The translations under genes and the position numbers were made by a program. Shown here in pieces: positions 43,839 to 52,291 of a DNA stretch of 64,000 bases. Positions within the stretch are counted from its first letter, which is position 1. Every line of letters begins with the position of its first letter. The notes beneath the pieces were generated by a model. That model searched no databases and was not told the DNA's origin. It worked only from the letters and a program-made list of their open reading frames with translations. Source of the DNA: Pseudomonas sp. DTU_2021_1001937_2_SI_NGA_ILE_001 (GTDB taxonomy: Bacteria; Pseudomonadota; Gammaproteobacteria; Pseudomonadales; Pseudomonadaceae); NCBI RefSeq assembly GCF_032463525.1, contig NZ_CP135971.1, positions 124,001 through 188,000 on the forward strand, read 5' to 3'.

Positions 43839-45092
43839 ATGACCAAAGTCATTACCCGTGCGGCTGCCTGCGGCCTGCTGTTTGCCAGCCTGCCGGATGC
43901 CGGCGCCGCCGGTTTCATCGAAGACAGCAAACTCAAGCTGCAACTGCGCAACGTTTATTTCAACGAGAACTTCCGCGACGAGCAGGGCCTCAGCGCCCGT
44001 GCCGCAGCCACGGCCAAAAGCGAGCGTACCGAATGGGCGCAGGGCTTCCTGCTCGACTATCAGTCCGGCTTCACTCAGGGCACGGTAGGGTTCGGCCTCG
44101 ATGCCATGGGCCTGCTGGGCGTGAAGCTGGATTCCGGCCGTGGCCGCAGCGGCACGGGTTTGCTGCCAGTGCACGATGATGGTCGCGCCGCCGACGAATT
44201 CTCCAGCTTCGGCGCCACGGCCAAGGCGCGGTTCGCCAAGACCACGCTCAAATACGGCACCCTGCTGCCGAAGAACCCGGTACTGGTCTACAACGACGCG
44301 CGCCTGCTGCCGCAGACCTACGAGGGCACACAGATTGTCAGTAACGACATCGAGGGGCTGACCCTGACCGGTGGCTTGCTCGATCGCCAGAAATTGCGCG
44401 ACTCTTCCGACAGCAACGGCGTCACCCCGGATGGCTACAGCGGCGGCGAGTCGGGTGACTTCCGTTACTTCGGCGGCGAATACAAGCTCACCAAGTCGCT
44501 GCGCCTGAGCTACTTCAACGGTGAGTTGGAAAACTTCTACCAACAGCATTTCTTCGGCGTGCAGCACGACCTGCCGTTGGCCGGCGGCGTACTGACCAGC
44601 GACCTGCGGGTATTCGACAGCCGTGATGTCGGCCATGCCTGGAAGGGCCAGATCGACAACCGCATGTACAGCGGCCAGTTGGCTTACAGCCATTCCGGGC
44701 ACACCGTCGGTGCCGGTTACCAGAAACTCAGCGGCGATGCCGGCCTGCCGTTCGTCAACGGCGCTACCGTTTATTCGTTCAGTAACGTGGGGATTGGCAA
44801 GTTCATCCAGGAAGACGAGAAAACCTGGATGGTCAGCTACGCCTACGACTTCGGCACCCTCGGCGTGAAGGGCCTGAACTTTTCCACTCGCTACCTGAGC
44901 GGTGACAACGGCAAGTCCGGCGCTGCTGGTCAAGCCGAGTGGGAGCGCGATATGGAACTGGCCTACGTGATACCCGATGGCTCGTTCAAGGGCCTGGGCG
45001 TGAAGCTGCGCAACTACGTGTACCGCTCCGACTTCTCCCGCGGCCGCGACAGCAACCGTATCTACTTCACCTACGACATCGCCCTCTGGTAA
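43839..45092 (+). CDS. OprD-family outer membrane porin
   Basis: Protein of 417 residues with a signal peptide (MTKVITRAAACGLLFASLPDAGA). The mature part starts GFIEDSKLKLQLRNVYFNENFRD, the OprD start, and the strand-rich remainder ends YFTYDIALW with a terminal aromatic residue. OprD porins are substrate-specific; members of the OpdH/OpdK group carry tricarboxylates or aromatic acids, which agrees with the upstream transporters. AAGAAGAG lies about ten bases before the start. A GC hairpin follows. Confidence 0.93.
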   Translation: MTKVITRAAACGLLFASLPDAGAAGFIEDSKLKLQLRNVYFNENFRDEQGLSARAAATAKSERTEWAQGFLLDYQSGFTQGTVGFGLDAMGLLGVKLDSGRGRSGTGLLPVHDDGRAADEFSSFGATAKARFAKTTLKYGTLLPKNPVLVYNDARLLPQTYEGTQIVSNDIEGLTLTGGLLDRQKLRDSSDSNGVTPDGYSGGESGDFRYFGGEYKLTKSLRLSYFNGELENFYQQHFFGVQHDLPLAGGVLTSDLRVFDSRDVGHAWKGQIDNRMYSGQLAYSHSGHTVGAGYQKLSGDAGLPFVNGATVYSFSNVGIGKFIQEDEKTWMVSYAYDFGTLGVKGLNFSTRYLSGDNGKSGAAGQAEWERDMELAYVIPDGSFKGLGVKLRNYVYRSDFSRGRDSNRIYFTYDIALW

Positions 45093-45107
45093 TACCTCCT
45101 TCCACGC

Positions 45108-45128
45108 GCGGGGCCTGCAAGGCCCCGC
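45108..45128 (+). terminator. Hairpin after oprD
   Basis: GCGGGGCCT and AGGCCCCGC form a perfect nine-base stem with a three-base loop, 16 bases after the stop. No T-run follows. Confidence 0.5.
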
Positions 45129-45189
45129 CGTGCCTCAGCGCCAAGGCCTGATCAATACCGCCCTGAGCCGGGCGGTACTCCTTAGACCC

Positions 45190-45855
45190 CTAGCCCCACC
45201 AGATACCTTCTCTGTACTGCACCGTGGGCGGCAGTACCGTGCGCAGAAAGGCGAGGTATTGCTCGAATAGCTCTTTATTGGGGAGGCGGGCTACGAAACC
45301 GCATTGTTCTTCATCGACGTGGACGGCGATGATGAGGAAATAACGGTCGATGGTGACGTGCTGATAGTTGTGCCAAGGGAGGCTGGTTTCGTGTACAGCG
45401 GGTGGGGGCTCCCAGCTCAACAGTCGTAAGGCAGCGATGATTACCATCGCCACAGGGCCGAGAAGCACGGCAGAGCCAAGGAAAACGGCTAACCCCAGCA
45501 ATGCGACAATGACGATCAGCGCCATCCCTTTCACAAAGTCTTCCATATAGCGGGGGACGCATAGCTGATAATTGACCTCAGCGCGTTCGAGATGAATGCG
45601 GTAGTGAAAATGTGATTTTCTGAAGGCACCTACTAAAAGAAGAGCTAGCATGCCTATTGATAGGCTCACTGTCATCATCCAGTCGTTCAGGTCTTCGCTT
45701 AAATACCAGACTAAAATGCCTACTGGCAAAAAGGACGCCAGCATGAAGAGTGGCAAGGTCCAAAAGCAACTTCGTGGAAGTTTTATTCTTTTTGCGGACC
45801 AGCTCAGCTTTGCAGACGACGCGCGGTCGGGAAGGAGGTTTTTTGGGGAGGCCAT
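45190..45855 (-). CDS. Putative effector-immunity membrane protein, copy 4 (most divergent)
   Basis: Protein of 221 residues, family not recognised with certainty. Its N-terminal part has hydrophobic segments at about 33-52 and 60-78 and a long one at about 107-145. The last 60 residues (VTIDRYFLIIAVHVDEEQCG and ELFEQYLAFLRTVLPP, ending GIWWG) are almost the same as in the three upstream paralogues, while the membrane part is unlike theirs. It is the last gene of the tandem set downstream of the VasX-like effector, separated from copy 3 by 481 bases. Small multi-helix proteins next to pore-forming T6SS effectors are usually immunity proteins; assignment is inference. Confidence 0.65.
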   Translation of the reverse strand: MASPKNLLPDRASSAKLSWSAKRIKLPRSCFWTLPLFMLASFLPVGILVWYLSEDLNDWMMTVSLSIGMLALLLVGAFRKSHFHYRIHLERAEVNYQLCVPRYMEDFVKGMALIVIVALLGLAVFLGSAVLLGPVAMVIIAALRLLSWEPPPAVHETSLPWHNYQHVTIDRYFLIIAVHVDEEQCGFVARLPNKELFEQYLAFLRTVLPPTVQYREGIWWG

Positions 45856-46336
45856 TATCTTGCTGTTGTGTCGATTAACTATTACAAAGTCGTGTTTTTA
45901 TGAAAAAGGAGTTTAGCAAAGCACAATCAGGTTGCTTTTTTCGGTCGTTCGCGCTGCGTTACCAGTAATGGGTTCTCCTCTGACTCATTAGTCTCATTTG
46001 CGTATGGCTGGAGTTTTAATTGAAATAGATATCCGGTAACTCCAGCGCCACCTGATCGGCCAGCGACAGCCCGCTCATGTCCGATGCGCTCGTGCAGGGA
46101 AAGTGTTCACGCCGGTCGCTGCGACCCGAGCGGAGATGAGTGAGGGCTGGGGAAGAAGCTTCGCCGTGGTGGGCTTGGGCATGGAAAGGCTCCGCAGACC
46201 GTCTGGATTGTTCAACAAAGGCTTGGGTAAACATTAGCTATTAACGTGCCAGATACGGTCTGCGGCGGGGGAACAGGTCAGAGACTGTTTTCTTGGATTC
46301 AGAGTCTGGTTGGGGAAATTCACCCTTTCTTCCGGT
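45856..46336. other. 481-base gap in the immunity-like array
   Basis: No convincing gene. A minus-strand frame at 46016-46234 (72 codons) has no recognisable family or ribosome site and may be the remnant of a lost paralogue or unrelated insert. Base composition is lower in GC than the core genes around the window. Confidence 0.4.
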
Positions 46337-47038
46337 CTACCCCCACCAGATACCTTCCCGGTACTGCGCGGAGGGCGGCAGTACCGTGCGCAGAAAGGCC
46401 AGGTATTGCTCGAATAGCTCTTTATTGGGGAGGCGGGCTTCGAAACCGCATTGTTCTTCATCGACGTGGACGGCGATGATGAGGAAATAACGGTCGATGG
46501 TGACGTAGTTGTACTCGTGCCACGGCAGGCTGGTTTCGTATTCTGTGGGAGGCGGCTCCCAGCTACTCAGTCGCAAAGCCGTTAGGATCAGACCCCCTGC
46601 GCCTAGAATAAATATTATTGATTCCGTATAAGCGGCGACTGCAAGCAGTACAAGAAGTCCGGCGGCGGCAACGCATTTATATACTAAGCCTTCGTGCTTG
46701 AAGTAACGAGGGCGGTAATCTAGCTCTCCCTTTTCGGGGTGAATTCTGTAGTTGAAGTCGGTGCGCTTTAATGCGTCTGACAGAATGCAAAGGCAGGTGA
46801 GAATTGCTCCAGATATAAAGATGGCGTAAGTGATGAAAAAGTCCGTGTACAGATCTCGAAAAATAATGATGGTGAGTACCGGCCATATGGTTAGCCCAAT
46901 TGGCCAGATCCAGATTGACGCGCGAGGAAGGTTTATTCTCTTCACGGACCAACTGTAAAGAGCCGGGGGTGTGGTCGGTAAAGCCTGAACTTCATGAGAT
47001 ACTTCGAATGCGTCCGGCGTTGGCTTGTCTAAGATCAT
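46337..47038 (-). CDS. Putative effector-immunity membrane protein, copy 3
   Basis: Protein of 233 residues. It shares the start pattern WSVKRINLPR at about 30-40 with the other copies, then three or four membrane segments (IWPIGLTIWPVLTIIIF, FFITYAIFISGAILTCL, and VAAAGLLVLLAVAAYTESII) and the conserved C-terminal domain ending YREGIWWG. From about residue 55 onwards it is nearly the same as copy 1. AGGA lies five bases before the start. Together with the effector, context suggests an inner-membrane protector against a pore-forming toxin. Confidence 0.68.
   Translation of the reverse strand: MILDKPTPDAFEVSHEVQALPTTPPALYSWSVKRINLPRASIWIWPIGLTIWPVLTIIIFRDLYTDFFITYAIFISGAILTCLCILSDALKRTDFNYRIHPEKGELDYRPRYFKHEGLVYKCVAAAGLLVLLAVAAYTESIIFILGAGGLILTALRLSSWEPPPTEYETSLPWHEYNYVTIDRYFLIIAVHVDEEQCGFEARLPNKELFEQYLAFLRTVLPPSAQYREGIWWG
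46340..46948. repeat. Direct repeat unit A (with 47836-48444)
   Basis: This segment aligns with 47836-48444 at a constant offset of 1,496 bases, checked at 46385/47881, 46625/48121 and 46925/48421, with only scattered substitutions and no indel. It covers most of copy 3. Confidence 0.9.
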
Positions 47039-47080
47039 TGTTCCTGGGGCCTTTAATTTATGACGGGTGGGCGCTCGACT

Positions 47081-47788
47081 TCAGCCCCACCAGATGCCTT
47101 CCCGGTACTGCGCGGAGGGCGGCAGTACCGTGCGCAGAAAGGCCAGGTATTGCTCGAATAGTTCTTTACTGGGGAGGCGGGCGTCGAAACCAATATCTTC
47201 TTCGTCGGTTTGAAGGGCGATGATTCGGAATACTCTGTCGATGGTGACGTAGCGATATTCCTCCCAAGGCAGCGTGATGACGTGCTCGGTAGGTGGCGGC
47301 GGGGGTAACCGGGTCGCACGCAACGCGGCGTAGATCATGAAAACGACGGGGCCGATCAAGAAGAGCACCGATCCTATAACAGATGCTACAGCAAGCAGAA
47401 GAATGATCAGAATAGCGGCGATGACATTAAAAACCGTGCCTAGATGCTTGTAGTAGTGGCGGCGAATATCCATTTCTGCTTGGTGCCTGTATATCCGATA
47501 GTCGAAAACGGAGCGGCGCAAGGCTTCAGCGAGCCAACAGCAACCCGCTGCGAGAGATGGGATAAGAATCAAATATAACTCAGAAGGATCCTCTAATATT
47601 TCTTTCCAGGATACTGCCGCGAGCAATGCTGGAAATGCCATTACGATAAAGGGGGCGATACAAATGGCTCCTCTTGGGAGGTTGATTCTTTTCACTGACC
47701 AACTCTGGAGTGTCGGAAGATCGCTCTGTGACGCCTGAGCTTCTCGGGGTGATTCGATTACGTCAGGGTTTGGCTTGCGTGCAACCAT
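47081..47788 (-). CDS. Putative effector-immunity membrane protein, copy 2
   Basis: Protein of 235 residues. It has the shared SWSVKRINLPR motif, membrane segments around 45-60, 70-90 and 120-160 (ILIILLLAVASVIGSVLFLI), and the same C-terminal block (LFEQYLAFLRTVLPPSAQYR). Outside these ends it differs strongly from copies 1 and 3, including SLAAGCCWLAEALRRSVFDY and a changed VFRIIALQTDEEDIG. It lies between the two near-identical copies, so the repeat is A-B-A, which suggests insertion or recombination between paralogues. Confidence 0.68.
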   Translation of the reverse strand: MVARKPNPDVIESPREAQASQSDLPTLQSWSVKRINLPRGAICIAPFIVMAFPALLAAVSWKEILEDPSELYLILIPSLAAGCCWLAEALRRSVFDYRIYRHQAEMDIRRHYYKHLGTVFNVIAAILIILLLAVASVIGSVLFLIGPVVFMIYAALRATRLPPPPPTEHVITLPWEEYRYVTIDRVFRIIALQTDEEDIGFDARLPSKELFEQYLAFLRTVLPPSAQYREGIWWG

Positions 47789-47832
47789 CGATGTTCGGAG
47801 TCCTTCGATTCATGACAAAGAAGCGGCCGGCG

Positions 47833-48501
47833 TCAGCCCCACCAGATACGTTCTTGGTATTGCGTGGTGGGGGGCAGTACCGTGCGCAGAAAGGCCAGGT
47901 ATTGCTCGAATAGTTCTTTATTGGGGAGGCGGGCTTCGAAACCGCATTGTTCTTCATCGACGTGGACGGCGATGATGAGGAAATAACGGTCGATGGTGAC
48001 GTGGTTGTACTCGTGCCACGGCAGGCTGGTTTCGTATTCTGTGGGAGGCGGCTCCCAGCTACTCAGTCGCAAAGCCGTTAGGATCAGACCCCCTGCGCCT
48101 AGAATAAATATTATTGATTCCGTATAAGCGGCGACTGCAAGCAGTACAAGAAGTCCGGCGGCGGCAACGCATTTATATACTAAGCCTTCGTGCTTGAAGT
48201 AACGAGGGCGGTAATCCAGCTCTCCCTTTTCAGGGTGAATTTTGTAGTTGAAGTCGGTGCGCTTTAATGCGTCTGACAGAATGCCAAGGCTGGTGAGAAT
48301 TGCTCCAGATATAAAGATGGCGTAAGTGATGAAAAAGTCTGTGTACAGATCTCGAAAAATAAAGATTGTGAATGCCGGCCATATGGTGAACGCAATTGGC
48401 CAGATCCAGATTAATGCACGAGGAAGGTTTATTCTCCTCACAGACCAGTTGAGTGTCGGTGTGTTTTGATCGGTTTTAGCAAGGGTGGGTGGATTGTTCA
48501 T
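47833..48501 (-). CDS. Putative effector-immunity membrane protein, copy 1 (adjacent to the effector)
   Basis: Protein of 222 residues from ATG 48501 (MNNPPTLAKTDQ); an ATG 30 bases upstream is possible. It begins 59 bases after the effector stop and is thus the most likely cognate immunity gene. Membrane segments are at about 28-46, 51-75 and 105-140, and the C-terminus is QYLAFLRTVLPPTTQY then QERIWWG, slightly different from the others' REGIWWG. Homology to copy 3 begins near residue 30. The family may be DUF6708-like, but I am not sure. Confidence 0.7.
   Translation of the reverse strand: MNNPPTLAKTDQNTPTLNWSVRRINLPRALIWIWPIAFTIWPAFTIFIFRDLYTDFFITYAIFISGAILTSLGILSDALKRTDFNYKIHPEKGELDYRPRYFKHEGLVYKCVAAAGLLVLLAVAAYTESIIFILGAGGLILTALRLSSWEPPPTEYETSLPWHEYNHVTIDRYFLIIAVHVDEEQCGFEARLPNKELFEQYLAFLRTVLPPTTQYQERIWWG
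47836..48444. repeat. Direct repeat unit B (with 46340-46948)
   Basis: Second copy of the 609-base repeat; see unit A. It covers most of copy 1. Similarity falls away at the 5' part of each gene. Confidence 0.9.
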
Positions 48502-48560
48502 GTGGTTAAATAGCTTTTTAATCCGTAGCATGAAAGTGGTTTAGGGGCTTTCTTAAGTTG

Positions 48561-51500
48561 TCAGTCTCTAAGCATGATGAAGCTGTTCTTGGGGCGTTTT
48601 AGATTCCTGATGAGCCAGTTTTCAACTGTTGAGTCGTCCTCAGAAATTTCACCCGTGTTGCTCAGTTTTATCCGAAAGCGATAGCCCATATCACTCATCG
48701 ACGGCATGAGGACTTCTGTGGGATACCAGATCTGGAATTCTAAAAAGGTAGCTGACTCGGGCAGCGGTACCCACGTCTGCCAGATAGCTGGAGTATTCTT
48801 TTCAATTTTCTGAGGTGTGGCGACGGCAGGCTCTGCCTGCAATACCCCCCATTTCGATAAGGGTAAGCACTGACCGTCCTCGATAAACGTGTTCCTCAAA
48901 CACTCATCCCAGTCAGGACTGATTTTCGCTCCGCTGATGATGTCGATAACTATTTGTTGGTCGCGTAGATTGGCGGGAAAAAGTACTTGTATAAACGCAC
49001 CTGTATGAAGCGCTTGGCTGGCATTTAGTTCGCCGTGAGCGGTATGGTAATTAGCTTGGGATTTGACCAATATCTGTGGGCAGAGCAGCGCTTCCTTGAA
49101 GGCGCGTATTTCTTCGATATGATCAGAGAAATTTTTCCCAAAGCGATTTTTTTCTGTATAGGACCAATAGCATCTTCTCAACCAAGCGCTAATGTGGTCC
49201 TGCTTAAGGGCGTTGATTAGGGTGCTGGCGGTAAGATAGATAACACCGCCGATAAGCGCTATCAGAGCAGCCCTTCCGCCGAGCACTGATATAGCAGCAC
49301 CCATGGCAAACTTGGCTGAAGCCAATGCTGCTATCTGCTGCGCAATAACTACGCCGCCCATGATGAATACACCTAGCCCTTTTACCAACATTAAATTTCG
49401 CTCTCTAGGGTTTTTGGCTGCGTTGATATCATCATGGATTTCTGCAAGCTCAAGAGCTGCAGCTCCCGCCCCAGCTGATCCCATCAGAAAAAGTCGAGTT
49501 CGAAAACTCGTTACTGTGCTGGCCCAGCCGAAATTGCCTCTCTTTTTCCAATATGCTGCTGACTGATTCAAAATAGAGGTGGTTTTATCGCCGATCTTCG
49601 TCGGAGGTGTATTTCGAATGGTTTCCCAAGAGGCGGCTACGTAAATGCCCAGCCAAAGGTTCAGGGTGTAGCCTAAGTTGTAGCCGATTTTTATCAGGTC
49701 TTTCTGATTAATCGTGCCATCCTTTCTGACGTCATTCCAAACTACGATGACATTGATAAGATTAATGAGCACCACAATCGAGGCGAACCTTCCGCTGAGG
49801 TTCTGGCGAGCGGCCCACTCCCTGCTTTGTAGAGCCCACCTTTCTAGGTGCTGTCCTGAAGACCAGCTGAGATTGATGATTTCCCGGCGAAATCGGTCTA
49901 TGTAGTGCTGGCCTTGGTAATCCAGCAGCAAGGGCATGTTCACACCATGACTGCGCAGTTGAGCTGTCTGAGCGCGAATTTGTTGCCCCAGATTGTGGCG
50001 CTCTTGGCGGTTAACAGTGTAGTGCCAGCGATTCTTCAAATCTTGCAACTGCTGAGTTAGCAAGCGTTGCTGATTTTTCCAGTTCTTGAGCTTGGCGGCG
50101 ATCTCTGGGTCGATGGCTAAAGGCTTGCTCTTAGGGGCCAGAGTCTGGTTCAGGAGCAAGTGACGAAGCAGCGCGCTAACGGTTTTCGTATCGTGCAGGG
50201 AACGGCTTCCCAGAAGGGCGAGGCTCGTCTGCAGCATCCCCTGCATCAGTTGGCCAGTGGCGCGTTCGCCGAGAGCTACCATGGCTTCCAGGGTCTTGCG
50301 TGGAATATCTTTCAGTGCTTTTACCCAGGGAACATGGGCGAAGTCCGGGTGATTGAAGGCACTGTTGAACTCTCCCGCGCGAGTGGCCAAGCTGGTCAGG
50401 TCGCCGAAGCCTTGCAGTAATCGGTTGGCCTCGGAGTTCAGGGCGGCCTTGATGGCTGGGGAAAAGCCGTAGTTGTGCAGGCCGAACAGTGTAGTGGTCT
50501 GATGTTCCTGGTCCTCCAGCCACTTTCGGGTTTCTTTGTCCTGGGCGAAGATCACCTGCATCTCTTCGAAAATACCCGTCAGATGCATTAGCGTCTTGGG
50601 GGTGAGTGTATCGATGAACAGCGCCATGGGCTCGATGCCAACATGAATCAGCCATCGCTCAACATCGTTACGCGTGTCCTTGATGCGCTGCAGCAATCGT
50701 TCTTGCATAGGAAGCTGCTCCAGCAGGTAGTAGCGTGCTGCCTTCAGGTCTACTTCCTTGCGCCAGTTCTTGCGCCTGAGCCACTCTTTAACGTCGGCGT
50801 CATCGGGTGTTTTGCCGTAGCGGTTGAAGAGTTGGGCTTTTTGATCATCAGCGATTCTGTGTCCGTTCGTCCTGTAGCCTGATCCTCTGTTTTGGTTGGC
50901 TTCCTCACGTGTATGGTCGGCTTCCCTTTTTGCCAGATACGCCTCGGCATCGCGCAGATACTCATGGGTCAGGCGCAGATCCCCCTTGGCTTTCTCCGGT
51001 AGCTTGTCTCCTTCAACGCCCGGATCTGCCCCGCACAGTTCGGTCACATAACCGGCAATGGTGATCCGGTGTGCATGTTCGGTTTCCCAGACCTGGTATT
51101 CGGCGATTTCGGCGGCCATTTGCGCCGCCAGGTCGCGGGCCACGGCCAGTGGGTCGTCCAGTGCGATGAGCAGCGCGCTGTCCTTGTCGGGCACGCTGCC
51201 CAGCCAATGCACGTCGGCTCCGAGGGGGACCCAGCTCGGTGTGTCGGGCTCTTCCGGTGTCGGCGGCGGTTCGCTGCTGGGCAGCGAGGTGTCGTCGAAA
51301 CGCTGGTCTTCATGGACACTGCCGGCATCGATATCGGCCACCACACGGGCCAGTTCGCGCAAGGGCCGCGTGTGCGGTTCGTTCAGGGTCTGGCAGTAGC
51401 TGGCCAGGTCCAGGCGTTTCATCCAGACCGTGCGACTGCCGGTGTGCGAGCGCATGTGTTCGCACAGGCGCCAGGTCCACTGCACCGGGGCATAGGCGAT

Positions 51501-51923
51501 GTGCAGCACATGCCGGCGCGGGTAGAGCAGGAAGGGTCTGGCTTCGCCGGCGCCGTTGCGTTCATCGAGGCCAAGGTGGGCCTGGGTCCAGACGATGCGT
51601 GCCAGGCTCGCGTCGTGGGCCGAGTAGGTGTACTCGTGAAAAGTGCCGGCGGTTTCGTCGAATACGTAGACAAAACCGTCGGCCAGTTGCCGAAGCGTGT
51701 ACTGGCGGCTTTGCAGAAGCGGCAGGCTGGCCCAGCGACCCTCTCTGGGCAAGGGTTTCAGGGCGCTTGGATTGGCGTCGTAACGCGAGCGGTCCAGTGC
51801 ATAGCGCATGGGCACGATGGCGATGTCCGGGCCTTTGAACGGGCAAAGGCTGGTGCCGCTGGCCGGGGTCTTGTCGAATTCGGTGGCGAGGCGCTGGCGG
51901 CGCGTGCCGTGTTTTTCGGTCAT
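48561..51923 (-). CDS. VasX-like type VI secretion effector (BTH_I2691 family type)
   Basis: Protein of 1120 residues. The N-terminal region resembles VasX-type T6SS effectors: CPFKGPDIAIVPMRYALD at 27-44 and, at 72-90, the MIX-like SRQYTLRQLADGFVYVFDE. A middle region of about 600 residues is helical and charged. At about 710-905 come several hydrophobic segments, including VVLINLINVIVVW, GVFIMGGVVIAQQIAALA and RAALIALIGGVIYL, as in pore-forming colicin-like toxins. A soluble part of about 200 residues ends the protein. No PAAR or VgrG domain and no T6SS structural gene is nearby. The start at 51923 has AGGA nine bases upstream. The C-terminal half is visibly more AT-rich than the N-terminal 300 codons. 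Immunity-like genes follow on the same strand. Confidence 0.8.
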   Translation of the reverse strand: MTEKHGTRRQRLATEFDKTPASGTSLCPFKGPDIAIVPMRYALDRSRYDANPSALKPLPREGRWASLPLLQSRQYTLRQLADGFVYVFDETAGTFHEYTYSAHDASLARIVWTQAHLGLDERNGAGEARPFLLYPRRHVLHIAYAPVQWTWRLCEHMRSHTGSRTVWMKRLDLASYCQTLNEPHTRPLRELARVVADIDAGSVHEDQRFDDTSLPSSEPPPTPEEPDTPSWVPLGADVHWLGSVPDKDSALLIALDDPLAVARDLAAQMAAEIAEYQVWETEHAHRITIAGYVTELCGADPGVEGDKLPEKAKGDLRLTHEYLRDAEAYLAKREADHTREEANQNRGSGYRTNGHRIADDQKAQLFNRYGKTPDDADVKEWLRRKNWRKEVDLKAARYYLLEQLPMQERLLQRIKDTRNDVERWLIHVGIEPMALFIDTLTPKTLMHLTGIFEEMQVIFAQDKETRKWLEDQEHQTTTLFGLHNYGFSPAIKAALNSEANRLLQGFGDLTSLATRAGEFNSAFNHPDFAHVPWVKALKDIPRKTLEAMVALGERATGQLMQGMLQTSLALLGSRSLHDTKTVSALLRHLLLNQTLAPKSKPLAIDPEIAAKLKNWKNQQRLLTQQLQDLKNRWHYTVNRQERHNLGQQIRAQTAQLRSHGVNMPLLLDYQGQHYIDRFRREIINLSWSSGQHLERWALQSREWAARQNLSGRFASIVVLINLINVIVVWNDVRKDGTINQKDLIKIGYNLGYTLNLWLGIYVAASWETIRNTPPTKIGDKTTSILNQSAAYWKKRGNFGWASTVTSFRTRLFLMGSAGAGAAALELAEIHDDINAAKNPRERNLMLVKGLGVFIMGGVVIAQQIAALASAKFAMGAAISVLGGRAALIALIGGVIYLTASTLINALKQDHISAWLRRCYWSYTEKNRFGKNFSDHIEEIRAFKEALLCPQILVKSQANYHTAHGELNASQALHTGAFIQVLFPANLRDQQIVIDIISGAKISPDWDECLRNTFIEDGQCLPLSKWGVLQAEPAVATPQKIEKNTPAIWQTWVPLPESATFLEFQIWYPTEVLMPSMSDMGYRFRIKLSNTGEISEDDSTVENWLIRNLKRPKNSFIMLRD

Positions 51924-52221
51924 GGCTGATGTTCCTGGGTCTGACGGCGGCAGCCGACGAGGGATGAGCGCCTGAACCAAGATTCGTGCCGTTGAGTAAT
52001 TTCTCTTCTATTTCAGTTGGTTAGTTTGACTTTTGCGGCGCGGCGGCCTTCCTGGTGGCCGCGGACCGAGCAAACCGTTGCGCATCGCCGTGCAATGGCT
52101 TGCGCGGGCACCGGAGGTTGCAGCCGCCAAGGGGAGAGGTGCGACGAGGACGGTATTTTGCGCGAAGGTGACTGCGCAGATCCTGCGCATCATGGTTGAT
52201 GGCTGGCAGCGCGGAGAGAAT
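51924..52221. other. 298-base region upstream of the effector
   Basis: No convincing gene. The frames here (for example minus strand 52008-52307) give Pro/Arg/Ala-rich products without family features. The effector promoter should lie here. No vgrG, adaptor (DUF4123/DUF1795) or PAAR gene is present, which is unusual for effectors of this type. Confidence 0.4.
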
Positions 52222-52251
52222 GAAAAAACGGCGCGCAAGGGGGCTGCGCGC
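52222..52251 (-). terminator. Intrinsic terminator of gudD
   Basis: On the minus strand GGCGCGCA and TGCGCGCC pair around a six- or seven-base loop, followed by TTTTTT; about 40 bases after the gudD stop. Confidence 0.9.
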
Positions 52252-52291
52252 CGGTGGCCCATCAGGGCGAGGGGTACCGCTTGAAGAGGGC

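Noticed and set aside
46016..46234. 72-codon minus-strand frame in the immunity array
   Set aside because: No recognisable domain or ribosome site; mentioned only as a possible remnant.
45190..48501. Tandem repeats considered as a CRISPR or rhs-type array
   Set aside because: The repeat unit is a whole gene of about 0.7 kb, not short spaced repeats, and no cas or rhs core motifs were seen.
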